Positions 12,091-19,908 of a DNA stretch of 27,924 nt are shown in pieces (within the stretch, counting starts at the first letter, position 1; each line of letters starts with the position of its first letter). The translations under genes were made by a program, and so were the position numbers. Source of the stretch: a virus; the IMG/VR virus record IMGVR_UViG_3300025927_000123, positions 1 through 27,924 of that record. The stretch is one strand, 5' to 3'. The notes beneath the pieces are model-generated. The model made no database searches. It saw nothing but the letters and a program-made list of their open reading frames with translations, and was not told where the DNA came from.

Positions 12091-12491
12091 TGTCTGATAA
12101 TACTTCAAATGCTGTTGTAAAGCAAATCATTCCTCTACCGATCACTGTAGAAGAAATGATTGCTAAGCGCACAATGCCTGACAAACGCACCCTTAATGAC
12201 TATGTAGATGATATACATAAAGCATTATGGGCAGAGTCAAATGAAGAATACCAAAAATTGCTAGATGCAGTTTACGATGAGGATGCAGTTGAAGGTTCTC
12301 TAGCAATTGATAATGCCAAAGCTGCAGAGATCATTCGTAATTGGGCATTGCAAGATGATAGAATGCCTTATGTTGCAACCAAGAAACTAGCAACAATTGT
12401 TAAAGCACTTAATGTTGTTCTGAAACGCTACAAAATGACTCGCAAAGAACGTGCTTCTACCATTGATGGTAGAGTGGTTAACGGCGAGTAA
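12090..12491 (+). CDS. Hypothetical acidic helical protein
   Basis: The 133-residue protein starts MSDNTSNAVVKQIIPLPITV. It has an acidic helical centre (KALWAESNEEYQKLLDAVYD) and a basic C-terminus (VLKRYKMTRKERAS). Not recognised. ATG 12090 is chosen over the in-frame 12039 because GGAG lies 7 bases upstream and the 12039-12089 stretch forms the paired leader. Translation may be controlled by that leader. An intrinsic terminator follows. Confidence 0.6.
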   Translation: MSDNTSNAVVKQIIPLPITVEEMIAKRTMPDKRTLNDYVDDIHKALWAESNEEYQKLLDAVYDEDAVEGSLAIDNAKAAEIIRNWALQDDRMPYVATKKLATIVKALNVVLKRYKMTRKERASTIDGRVVNGE

Positions 12492-12498
12492 CAACAAT

Positions 12499-12529
12499 TG
12501 GGCCAGGAGCATACTTCTGGCCCATTTTT
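12499..12529 (+). terminator. Intrinsic terminator built on the octamer hairpin
   Basis: TGGGCCAG (12499-12506) pairs with CTGGCCCA (12517-12524) around loop GAGCATACTT and is followed by TTTTT. It is the only member of the GCCAGGAG hairpin family with a proper U-run. Located 8 bases past the stop at 12491, it may attenuate read-through into the gene at 12540. Confidence 0.75.
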
Positions 12530-12539
12530 GGAGGAACAC

Positions 12540-13514
12540 ATGGACAAACTAGCAGAGCAAATTCGTAATGATCTAGTAAGAATAGAAAAAGCTGATAATG
12601 AATGGGTGGAAGGCACATTGTCTCTATGCCAACATTTGTTAGAAGCAAGGAATAAACATCCAAATAACAATAAATTTGGAGATTGGTTGAAAAGCAATAA
12701 GCTTGCTATCAACGAACATGATAGAGAAGCATTACTTCATATGGCGCATGAATTGACTCTGACTAAAATAGTTTTACAAGAAACTAAACGTAAATCATAT
12801 CAATATATTTGGCGAGAAGAAATAAAGCCGCGTTCCGCTTACGTAAGCGGAACGCGTGATAACGTAATAATTTCTGAAAAGAAACATCAACGTGTAACCC
12901 CAAAATTAGATGCGGCCAGAAAAATTGTCAGAGAAAAATTGGAATCTAACGAGCCTATTATTAGAGACAAAATATCTAATGAACACAACATTCCAAATTG
13001 GACTGTTGCTAACGCAATTGTTGCTGAAAAGGCCAGATTAGAAGCCAAAGAAGAAATTAGACAAGAAGCAGAAAATCCACCATATAATAGAGAGGAATGG
13101 TTGAAAGAAGTTAATGCACTTTCAAATCAATCGGAAAAGAAACGTTTATTGAAACTTGATAAAACTGTATGGAGTGGATTTGATGAAGCTGTCAGTAAAA
13201 GATGCCAAAAATGGGCAGATGAAAGTGGCATTTCATTTTTCATGAAACGAATTGATTCTGATTTGCAAATGTTTAACAATCCCCGTAATGCTGTTATGTA
13301 TAAAACTGAATACAATATAATTTTACGAGCATTACATCCTGATACTGGACACACTAGAACCAAAGAACAAATGGAGGAAGCATTTAGAATATTCACCCGT
13401 TATAAATTCAAAATGATCAATGATGCTGAAGAGCGTGAAAATGCCATAAGAGCATTACACAGTTCAATGCCCAAAACTCTGGCGGAAATGATGGCCAGAA
13501 GAAAGAACAAATAA
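12540..13514 (+). CDS. Phage DNA-binding-like protein (DUF3102-like N-terminus)
   Basis: The 324-residue protein starts MDKLAEQIRNDLVRIEKADN. The N-terminal part (GTLSLCQHLLEARNKHPNNN, FGDWLKSNKL) resembles DUF3102-type segments of phage and plasmid proteins. A helix-turn-helix-like stretch (IIRDKISNEHNIPNWTVANA) lies near residue 140. The C-terminal ILRALHPDTGHTRTKEQM segment recurs in alphaproteobacterial phage proteins. GGAGG lies 5 bases before ATG 12540. The gene contains a 28-bp perfect palindrome that it might bind. The function is inference. Confidence 0.5.
   Translation: MDKLAEQIRNDLVRIEKADNEWVEGTLSLCQHLLEARNKHPNNNKFGDWLKSNKLAINEHDREALLHMAHELTLTKIVLQETKRKSYQYIWREEIKPRSAYVSGTRDNVIISEKKHQRVTPKLDAARKIVREKLESNEPIIRDKISNEHNIPNWTVANAIVAEKARLEAKEEIRQEAENPPYNREEWLKEVNALSNQSEKKRLLKLDKTVWSGFDEAVSKRCQKWADESGISFFMKRIDSDLQMFNNPRNAVMYKTEYNIILRALHPDTGHTRTKEQMEEAFRIFTRYKFKMINDAEERENAIRALHSSMPKTLAEMMARRKNK
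12829..12856. repeat. 28-bp perfect palindrome inside a gene
   Basis: CGCGTTCCGCTTAC is followed directly by its reverse complement with no spacer. It is GC-rich within an AT-rich gene and encodes PRSAYVSGTR. A spacerless palindrome of this length is very unlikely by chance and suits a dimeric protein site, a nicking or resolution site, or an inserted element. Confidence 0.8.
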
Positions 13515-13521
13515 TATACAA

Positions 13522-13559
13522 GTGGAATAGCGGGGCTTTACGCGCCCCGCGCTTTCCGC
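13522..13559 (+). other. GC-rich hairpin after gene 12540-13514
   Basis: GUGGAA (13522-13527) pairs with UUCCGC (13554-13559) and GCGGGGC (13530-13536) with GCCCCGC (13544-13550), loop UUUACGC. There is no U-run. It may end or protect the upstream message. The following GCTAGACTT word also occurs at 12021. Confidence 0.55.
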
Positions 13560-13593
13560 TAGACTTCCTTCGCTACAAGAAAAGGAACAAGCA

Positions 13594-14097
13594 ATGAAAG
13601 ATGTAAGGCTAGAAAAAATCACCAATTTAGCAGAGAATATGAGGGATTTAGAAAACGAAATAACAGTTATACAGAAACGATTAAAAGCCTTGACTAATCA
13701 GCACGATCAAATATCAGCGGTAGAATTGCCTGAGTTGATGGCAGAAATCAACTTGAGCAGTTTTACTTTGTCTGACGGAACGAAAATCAATATCGCTCCC
13801 GTATTTAAGATCAGCGTTACTAAAGACAAAATGGAGAGCGCTTACCAATGGTTGGTTAAACATCAACATGACGGTATGGTCAAAACTCGAGTATTGTTGC
13901 CGACAGGTGTCGACAATTACGTCCTCAATCAAATAGCCGAATACTTGCGTGAAAAGGTAGGATGCGATGTGCAAACTGAACGAGTAATACATCCTCAGAC
14001 ACTTGGTGCTTGGGGCCGCGAGTGCGAGAGAGAGGGTATAGTTATACCAGAAGAACTATTTTCAATCTTTCGCAGCAACAAAACAGTGATTGGATAA
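13594..14097 (+). CDS. Conserved-type phage protein (coiled coil plus core domain)
   Basis: The 167-residue protein has an N-terminal coiled coil (LAENMRDLENEITVIQKRLK). It is followed by a domain with the pattern VELPELMAEINLSSFTLSDG and AYQWLVKHQHDGMVKTRVLL. I recall this combination from hypothetical proteins in phage replication regions, often next to an SSB-like protein as here. No enzymatic motif is visible. GGAACAAGCA precedes the ATG. It is followed without a gap by the SSB-like gene. Confidence 0.5.
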   Translation: MKDVRLEKITNLAENMRDLENEITVIQKRLKALTNQHDQISAVELPELMAEINLSSFTLSDGTKINIAPVFKISVTKDKMESAYQWLVKHQHDGMVKTRVLLPTGVDNYVLNQIAEYLREKVGCDVQTERVIHPQTLGAWGRECEREGIVIPEELFSIFRSNKTVIG

Positions 14098-14101
14098 TAC
14101 A

Positions 14102-14956
14102 ATGGTCAAACGTGTTAGTCGTATGGACTCAGTAACTGAACAACTTCCCGCCACACTTACAGCGGAAGAAGAAGAACTTATCAAACTTGCTCAAAAGAAT
14201 ACGAAATTTGATCGAAATGAACTAGTTGTTCCAAGACTCAAGATATTGCAGCCATTGAGCCCAGAAGTTCAAGATGGAGGCAATCAATACGTTAATGGTG
14301 CGAAACCAGGAATGTTATACAATACATCATCTGGTAAACTTACTCCTGGCCAGGAGGGGATGATTTGTTGCATCATTGGGCACCAGAAACAAGTGATCGA
14401 ATGGATACCTAGATCAGCCGGCAGCGGTCTAGTAAAGATTTGGGGTATGGACGATGGCTGGAAAGCATTGTGCGAACCCGATCAACGAGAGGCTTTAAAT
14501 CCAGTAACGAAAGATGGTCACACTATAGATAAACAAAGATCATTCTTGATCTTTGATATAGACCCCAAAACTGGTGCGGATGATCCTAGTTTCTTCAATA
14601 TGAAAGGCACCAGTAATAGAGTGGCCAGCCATCTATCCACAATGCTTACTCAAGTCAGATTGAAGATGGGCGACGGCAAGACGATCATTACTCCACCATA
14701 TTATTATTATCTCTACAAGTGCACGATAGAGCGTATGACCAATGAAAAGGGCACGTGGTGGTCACCTAAATTCGTCAAATACACCAACGATAAAGGTGAA
14801 CACGTTAGAACTCAAGATATGCCTAACGGCCAGGAGACATTTGAAAAGGCCAAGTTATTCCAAACTCAATTCTTGGAAGGAACCATTCAACAAGATACCT
14901 TTGATCAACCAATCGACACCAATAATGATCTAGATGGTGACGCCGTAGCGTTCTAA
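14102..14956 (+). CDS. Possible single-stranded-DNA-binding-type phage protein
   Basis: The 284-residue protein has an acidic C-terminal tip ending DLDGDAVAF. This aspartate-rich tail with a final phenylalanine is the hallmark of bacterial and phage SSBs that contact polymerases and helicases. The N-terminal half (ELVVPRLKILQPLSPEVQDG) and central beta-rich part fit an OB-like core but could not be matched. ATG 14102 is chosen; a TTG four codons earlier overlaps the previous gene. A palindromic octamer pair (14343-14356) encodes TPGQEG. The function is inference. Confidence 0.45.
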   Translation: MVKRVSRMDSVTEQLPATLTAEEEELIKLAQKNTKFDRNELVVPRLKILQPLSPEVQDGGNQYVNGAKPGMLYNTSSGKLTPGQEGMICCIIGHQKQVIEWIPRSAGSGLVKIWGMDDGWKALCEPDQREALNPVTKDGHTIDKQRSFLIFDIDPKTGADDPSFFNMKGTSNRVASHLSTMLTQVRLKMGDGKTIITPPYYYYLYKCTIERMTNEKGTWWSPKFVKYTNDKGEHVRTQDMPNGQETFEKAKLFQTQFLEGTIQQDTFDQPIDTNNDLDGDAVAF

Positions 14957-15146
14957 CAAATTCAGATTGAGGTTCTGAGGCAACTCTCACATGACGGGTG
15001 CACATGGCGACATGGTTATTCTTCCCTAACAATTATGGGTCCTCTTATCGGCTCCCTCCCAAATTGTATGGGCAAACTTTCCTCAGGTAAAAAACAAAGA
15101 GTAAAGATAACCGCACCCACTAATCCATACACAAGGAAACTAAATC
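14957..15146 (+). other. Noncoding gap with modest structure
   Basis: About 190 bases without a gene. ACAAUU/AAUUGU with CCC/GGG (about 15027-15080) forms one long hairpin, and CUGAGG can pair with CCUCAG across the region. No terminator, ribozyme core or CTAGAAAGG is present. The start at 15147 uses AAGGAAACTAAATC as its ribosome site. Confidence 0.4.
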
Positions 15147-15629
15147 ATGGCAACGCCGGTCAATTATACTGAAATTGTTCATAGTATTGATGAACGATTG
15201 GCTAAAATTGAGAAGATGATTACTGCTATCTATAATGATGAAGAACCTCCATCAGCATCTCCAGTAATGCCGAGGAAATCATTTGATAGCAATAAGTCTA
15301 GAGATGAAATGACCGCTGAAGAAGAAGTCAAAGCCTATGGTCAACAAATACCCTACAATTTGTTAGATAATCCAGTTGAAGTGGCTGAGTTTCAGCAGTT
15401 TCTTTACGAGTGTAAGACCAAGTATCGCCAGAAACTATACGACAAAGAATTGGAAATGGTAGACTATGCGGATAAAGGTTTTGAAGACGTAAGATTGTCC
15501 AATCGGCACTTGGTTACGATGAAGAAAATATACCTCAAAGTAATGGGAAAGCAATGGCCATTTCACACTAAATCTGGTTATATGTATAAGCTTGATCCAT
15601 ATGCACCATATTGGGAATGGATTCAATGA
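15147..15629 (+). CDS. Hypothetical protein
   Basis: The 160-residue protein has an N-terminal helix (YTEIVHSIDERLAKIEKMIT), a linker rich in proline and serine, and a compact basic C-terminal domain (FQQFLYECKTKYRQKLYDKE). The spacing suggests a protein-protein adaptor. Not recognised. Its stop overlaps the start of the oxidoreductase gene (ATGA), so it heads the metabolic operon. Confidence 0.6.
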   Translation: MATPVNYTEIVHSIDERLAKIEKMITAIYNDEEPPSASPVMPRKSFDSNKSRDEMTAEEEVKAYGQQIPYNLLDNPVEVAEFQQFLYECKTKYRQKLYDKELEMVDYADKGFEDVRLSNRHLVTMKKIYLKVMGKQWPFHTKSGYMYKLDPYAPYWEWIQ

Positions 15630-16552
15630 TCATATTAGGCGCTGGACTTAGCGGTTTGCTCGCCGCCAGGAGCTTACAACAATTCAAACCCATTATTGTG
15701 GAGAAACAATCATCACTTCCCAATAATCATAGCGCATTATTGCGTTTCCGTAGCAATGAAATAGCCCAGATTACTGGGCTTCCTTTCAAAGAAGTCAATG
15801 TCTATAAAGGTGTGTTGACTGAAAGTGGAATCATAACCAATACTCCAACAATACGAGATTTCAATGCCTATTCTATAAAGGTCACCGGACAAGTATCAGA
15901 GCGATCTATTATTAATCTAGCGCCATCGAAACGATACATTGCTCCTGGCGGGTTAATCTCTACATTGAGCGATAACCTAAACATTACTTACAATATGGAT
16001 GCGAAAGATTTGGTCTATACGGCAGATGGGCCTATTATTTCTACAATACCTATGCCTGAACTAATGATTATGCTAGAGTATCCTCATGCTATTCCTTTCC
16101 AATATAAACCTATTTGGACTATCAATATAGAGTTGGCGAATGTCGATGTCTACCAAACGTTGTATGTTCCTTATATTGATAGCCATCCGTATCGAGTGAG
16201 TATTACTGGTAACAAAATGACTTTAGAGTTCGCTACAGAACCATTAGAGGATCATCAAGAATTAGTGGAATATTATATGGACTTGTTGTTGCCCAACTGG
16301 TATCACGCTAACGTTTATATCAAATCAAAAGCATTAAAGCTACAAAATTATGGCAAGATTATTCCGGTATCGGATGATAAACGGCAATCGTTTATGATGT
16401 GGGCTACTGATAATCATAATGTATATTCATTGGGGAGATATGCTACTTGGAGACAAATACTATTGGATGATTTGGTGAAAGATTTACGACTGATAACGAA
16501 ATGGATTGTTCAGCGAAACAACTATGAACGCAGAAAGGAAACCGCACAATGA
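15626..16552 (+). CDS. FAD/NAD-binding oxidoreductase
   Basis: The 308-residue protein begins MIILGAGLSGLLAARSL, the GxGxxG dinucleotide-binding fold of amine-oxidase-like flavoproteins. It ends with an FAD-contacting segment (YSLGRYATWRQILLDDLVKD) resembling that of UDP-galactopyranose mutase-like enzymes. The substrate cannot be told. It lies directly before thyX in an ATG-overlap operon, so a role in nucleotide or base modification is possible. Start choices at 15611, 15617 and 15626 are all in frame. 15626 overlaps the previous stop in the usual way for this cluster. Confidence 0.7.
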   Translation: MIILGAGLSGLLAARSLQQFKPIIVEKQSSLPNNHSALLRFRSNEIAQITGLPFKEVNVYKGVLTESGIITNTPTIRDFNAYSIKVTGQVSERSIINLAPSKRYIAPGGLISTLSDNLNITYNMDAKDLVYTADGPIISTIPMPELMIMLEYPHAIPFQYKPIWTINIELANVDVYQTLYVPYIDSHPYRVSITGNKMTLEFATEPLEDHQELVEYYMDLLLPNWYHANVYIKSKALKLQNYGKIIPVSDDKRQSFMMWATDNHNVYSLGRYATWRQILLDDLVKDLRLITKWIVQRNNYERRKETAQ

Positions 16553-17292
16553 AAGTCACGGTAATATCCTGCACGCCAGAAGCCATAGAGTTGCTCATCT
16601 TTACCAAGAATACTCGACTCAATATGGGTCCGAAAGGAATGGCCGACATACGCTCCTGGCCGAGAGAAAAGAAGATGGAAGAATTAAAGTATATGTCAAC
16701 TACAATTCCCAGTTCATGGGAGTTTGTAGACCTTACCTTTTGTATTGAAGGCGTATCGCGTGCCTTTACTCATCAATTGGTGAGGACAAGAACAGCTTCA
16801 TTTGCCCAACAGGCTATGCGTATAGTTGATATGACTGGGTTCGATTATCACGTTGGACCATCTATTGAGAACAACGAAGCTGCCAAAGAATTATACGATG
16901 CAGAAATGATAGCGATTAGTGATTGTTACGGCGATCTAATAAAAGCTGGGGCGAAACCAGAAGATGCTCGTGGTGTATTGCCTACTGATATTCTCACCAA
17001 TATCTGCATGAAGATGAATCTCAGGGCGTTTTCTGATCTAGTCAAGAAACGCTCTAGTCCACGAGTTCAAGATGAATACGCTCAAGTATTGAAGCTGATG
17101 GTAGAAGAAGTATTGAAAATATGGCCTTGGGCACTAACGTTTATCATGCCTAGACATAGTGATGCGTTCATTGCGTTGTCACGTTATTTCACTGTTCAAC
17201 TGAACAAAGAAGTGAAAGAAACAGGTAAATCACAAAACGAAACTGAGGCTTGGGCAGCAATGAAATATCTGGATATACTTCGCCAGGAGTAA
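16549..17292 (+). CDS. thyX: ThyX-type flavin-dependent thymidylate synthase
   Basis: The 247-residue protein has the ThyX signature region FTHQLVRTRTASFAQQAMR near residues 72-91. ThyX uses FADH2 and methylene-tetrahydrofolate to methylate dUMP. The canonical RHRxxSxxxxSxR motif is altered: the histidine is threonine and the second serine is alanine. The C-terminal ALTFIMPRHSDAFIALSRY fits the family. The variant motif might mean a changed substrate or one-carbon product, as in phages with modified pyrimidines. It overlaps the preceding gene by 4 bases and couples to the next through a GCCAGGAG copy. Confidence 0.85.
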   Translation: MKVTVISCTPEAIELLIFTKNTRLNMGPKGMADIRSWPREKKMEELKYMSTTIPSSWEFVDLTFCIEGVSRAFTHQLVRTRTASFAQQAMRIVDMTGFDYHVGPSIENNEAAKELYDAEMIAISDCYGDLIKAGAKPEDARGVLPTDILTNICMKMNLRAFSDLVKKRSSPRVQDEYAQVLKLMVEEVLKIWPWALTFIMPRHSDAFIALSRYFTVQLNKEVKETGKSQNETEAWAAMKYLDILRQE

Positions 17293-17297
17293 TGAAC

Positions 17298-17453
17298 ATG
17301 TATGTAATAATAGCCGGCAATCCACTAGTTGGTTTCGATGTATATGGAACATTTCCAGATGAAAGGGCGGCAGAAGAATATGGTGAAATAAATCTAACGG
17401 AATATTGGATAATCGAACTAACGCCGCCGTTAGAGGAGAATGATGATGAGTAA
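17298..17453 (+). CDS. Small hypothetical protein
   Basis: The 51-residue protein starts MYVIIAGNPLVGFDVYGTFP, with a beta-alpha-beta look and an acidic end (PPLEENDDE). ATG 17298 has AGGAG, part of a GCCAGGAG copy, 8 bases upstream. ATG 17292 is in frame and overlaps the thyX stop. Not recognised. It overlaps the SDR gene. Confidence 0.55.
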   Translation: MYVIIAGNPLVGFDVYGTFPDERAAEEYGEINLTEYWIIELTPPLEENDDE

Positions 17454-18195
17454 AGAAGCCATCTCAATTAATTATCTGCAAGAAACCAAAACCAAGTATC
17501 TATCTGACAATGAATATCCCTATGAAGCATTTGTAGTTGGTAGCGATAAACAAAATAATATCGGTGCCAATATAGCCAAATTATTGAGAAAAAAACTATG
17601 GACTGTAACTGAATTTGAAAAGCAAAATTGGAGTCCATTTGCGTTAGCGGAACATGGTAATCATTTATCAACTATAGTATTGGCCAATGGTTATACTCAT
17701 CTAGACTGGATTGAAAATCAACCCGACAAAGAAATCATAGAGTCAGTATTTGTCAACTTATCGGTATCAATGTTGGCCGCTAAACATTTCGTGCAAAATA
17801 CGATCAATAATCCGTGGCCGAAATATATTGTATTTATTGGGTCTATGGCGTATAGATCAGTGCTTAATGGTTCGGCGCCATATTGCGCAGCTAAGGCTGG
17901 ATTGGCTCATTTCGCTAGATGTATCGCTTACGAATTGGCACCCAAGAACTATAATGTATTCTGTATACATCCAAGTAATACTGAAGGAACTCCAATGACG
18001 GAAAAAACTATAGTTGATCTACAACGATACCGTAACTTAACCAGAGATGAAGCAGAACAATATTGGGGACACGGATTACCTAGACTTAACTGGCTACAAT
18101 CAACTGATATTGCCGAACTAGTGGCTTTCCTAGTTAGCGGCAAAGCTGATTACTTGAGTGGAGGGAACATAGATCTTACTGGTGGACAAAGATAA
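17440..18195 (+). CDS. Short-chain dehydrogenase/reductase (SDR)
   Basis: The 251-residue protein has SDR order: a coenzyme-binding segment VVGSDKQNNIGANIAKLL near residue 32, NG near 83, catalytic serine in IGSMAY near 134, and YCAAKAG (YxxxK) near 148. The end, YLSGGNIDLTGGQR, is typical. SDRs reduce or oxidise a carbonyl with NAD(P)H. A phage SDR beside ThyX suggests work on a nucleotide or sugar precursor. The glycine motif is degenerate. Three tandem ATGs (17440, 17443, 17446) follow GAGGAG, and the third has the best spacing. Confidence 0.8.
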   Translation: MMMSKEAISINYLQETKTKYLSDNEYPYEAFVVGSDKQNNIGANIAKLLRKKLWTVTEFEKQNWSPFALAEHGNHLSTIVLANGYTHLDWIENQPDKEIIESVFVNLSVSMLAAKHFVQNTINNPWPKYIVFIGSMAYRSVLNGSAPYCAAKAGLAHFARCIAYELAPKNYNVFCIHPSNTEGTPMTEKTIVDLQRYRNLTRDEAEQYWGHGLPRLNWLQSTDIAELVAFLVSGKADYLSGGNIDLTGGQR

Positions 18196-18491
18196 TGAAC
18201 GCAATAGACAATATAGAACAAATGTTGTCCACATATCGTGAACGCAATGCGATATATGGCGACAACTATAAGGTAGCAGGCGTAATATTTAAGCAACTAT
18301 TCAAAGATGGATTAGAAATCAAAACAATTGAGGATTACAACAGATTTGCTATTCTTATGCAAATCATTAACAAAATCATTAGATATAGTTTTAATTGGCA
18401 AACTGGTCATTGTGATAGTCTACATGATCTAGCAGTATATTCCGCAATACTAATGGAACTGGACCAGGAGTATATCAATGACGTTAAATGA
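18195..18491 (+). CDS. DUF1599/DUF6378-like nucleotide-modification-associated protein
   Basis: The 98-residue protein has the layout of small phage proteins linked to modified nucleotides: TYRERNAIYGDNY near residue 13, a central helix with INKIIRYSF, and CDSLHDLAVYSAILMELD near the end. Family members resemble all-helical NTP pyrophosphohydrolases. The match is by pattern from memory. It starts on the SDR stop (TAATG) and overlaps the methyltransferase gene. A near copy of the octamer (ACCAGGAG) serves as the next ribosome site. Confidence 0.5.
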   Translation: MNAIDNIEQMLSTYRERNAIYGDNYKVAGVIFKQLFKDGLEIKTIEDYNRFAILMQIINKIIRYSFNWQTGHCDSLHDLAVYSAILMELDQEYINDVK

Positions 18492-18993
18492 ACCTAATGA
18501 TCTATCAAGTTTGTTCTATACTGCTATGCTTAGAACCATACCAGAGTATTCTCCTGGCCGCCAGGAGCTGCTCAAATTGAACATAGGACCAGGCTTTAAG
18601 CGTATCCAAAATACTATTGAGCTTGACTTGCCTGATTGGAATGCTAATACTGATGATATACCTTACGACGATGAAAGTGTAGGTGTGATATATTGTTTCG
18701 GTATGCTTGATCATATTAGCAACGTCCCTAATTTTATTGGTGAGTGTCAGCGCGTATTAGCGCCAGGAGGAACACTTAACATAAGTGTGGCTTTCTACAA
18801 GTCTAGTCTAGCCTGGGAGGATATATACCATAAGTCATGGTTTACGGAAACCACTTGGAAGAAATTGTTCGAAAAACAATATTGGTTGGCGGATAGTTTT
18901 GAATGGAAACTCAATATTGGTATCAACTTGATCATAGGTGTGGTGGAACGGAACTTGATCGTATTAACACAAATGATAAAAGGTGGTGACTGA
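18478..18993 (+). CDS. SAM-dependent methyltransferase (class I)
   Basis: The 171-residue protein has motif I KLNIGPGFKRI near residues 32-42, the acidic ribose-binding end of strand 2 (IELDLPDW), then IPYDDESVGVIYCFGMLDHI and ECQRVLAPGGTLNISV. This is the Methyltransf_11-type order. The substrate is unknown. AGGAG (18466-18470) lies 7 bases before the ATG and is part of an octamer-like word. The gene contains three octamer copies. Cluster position suggests small-molecule or nucleotide modification. Confidence 0.75.
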   Translation: MTLNEPNDLSSLFYTAMLRTIPEYSPGRQELLKLNIGPGFKRIQNTIELDLPDWNANTDDIPYDDESVGVIYCFGMLDHISNVPNFIGECQRVLAPGGTLNISVAFYKSSLAWEDIYHKSWFTETTWKKLFEKQYWLADSFEWKLNIGINLIIGVVERNLIVLTQMIKGGD

Positions 18994-19547
18994 TGACTAT
19001 CATTTTTCTCGATACAGAAACGACATCGCTCCTGGCGCCAGAAGCTGCTGAACTACAACATCAGCCATACATTGTAGAAATATACTGTATCAAAACGAAT
19101 AAAGATTTGGAGACAATATCAATATTCCATACGTTGATAAAACCACCAATAAAAATACCCGATGAGGTAATTAAAATACATGGTATCAATGATGATAAAG
19201 TATCGGCTGAGAAACCATTTGCTGGTCAGTATAAGCAATTGGCCCGGTTCTTCACCGGCAGTGTATATATGATCGGACATAATCTTCAATTCGACAAAAG
19301 ACTAATGATATATGAACTACAACGCATCAATAAACAGTTTCATTTCCCTTGGCCAATAAACAACGTGTGTACAGTTGAGGAAATACAAAAGCTGAAAGGA
19401 CATCGCATGTCACTTGGAGATTTACACGAAGAATTATTTGGTATGCGGTTTGATGCTGCTCATTCGGCAGAAGCTGATACTCAGGCGTTATTGCGTGTCT
19501 ATAAAGAAATGATACGTAAGGATTGGATGAAAGGACCAGCGCTATGA
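18993..19547 (+). CDS. DnaQ-like 3'-5' exonuclease (DEDDh)
   Basis: The 184-residue protein has the DEDDh residues: FLDTETT (Exo I) near residue 6, HGINDD near 62, GHNLQFDKRLM (Exo II) near 95, and AHSAEAD (Exo III, H with D five on) near 155. It is the size of a PolIII epsilon catalytic domain. It probably proofreads for the PolIII-alpha-type polymerase 300 bases downstream. Start overlaps the methyltransferase stop (TGATG). Confidence 0.85.
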   Translation: MTIIFLDTETTSLLAPEAAELQHQPYIVEIYCIKTNKDLETISIFHTLIKPPIKIPDEVIKIHGINDDKVSAEKPFAGQYKQLARFFTGSVYMIGHNLQFDKRLMIYELQRINKQFHFPWPINNVCTVEEIQKLKGHRMSLGDLHEELFGMRFDAAHSAEADTQALLRVYKEMIRKDWMKGPAL

Positions 19548-19735
19548 TGGTTAATACAGATATACAAGAACGACATACTATAGTATGGATTCAATCTGAT
19601 ACGCAAGGCATATTGGTATCGTGGGAATGGAATGAAGCTACAATTAGTTGGCATGTTAGTATAGAAAAAACACCAGTTCATACAATGACGCCAGGAGAAT
19701 ATGAAGTATTATGGAGAGGGGAAGTAGCGCCATGA
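19544..19735 (+). CDS. Small hypothetical protein
   Basis: The 63-residue, tryptophan-rich protein (IVWIQSDTQGILVSWEWNEA) looks like a small beta sheet. ATG 19544 overlaps the exonuclease stop (ATGA). It contains an octamer copy encoding TPGE. Not recognised. Position between exonuclease and polymerase suggests a replisome accessory, which is inference. Confidence 0.5.
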   Translation: MMVNTDIQERHTIVWIQSDTQGILVSWEWNEATISWHVSIEKTPVHTMTPGEYEVLWRGEVAP

Positions 19736-19908
19736 CACATCATTTATTGAAAGGAAATGAAACGCTAGAAGAATGGTGGAAAAAGAATGGGCTCAATCAT
19801 GATAAGGCTAGAGAACAACGTAGAGAAGTCTATATAAAACAACTAAAAGAAACCGCAGCAATAATGGATAGGTATAAGAATGAAAACCCAACTACAGATC
19901 AGAACTGA
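19732..19908 (+). CDS. Small basic helical protein
   Basis: The 58-residue protein starts MTHHLLKGNETLEEWWKKNG and is highly charged and helical. ATG 19732 overlaps the preceding stop (ATGA), which is preferred to the in-frame 19711. It overlaps the polymerase gene by 29 bases. Not recognised. Confidence 0.5.
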   Translation: MTHHLLKGNETLEEWWKKNGLNHDKAREQRREVYIKQLKETAAIMDRYKNENPTTDQN

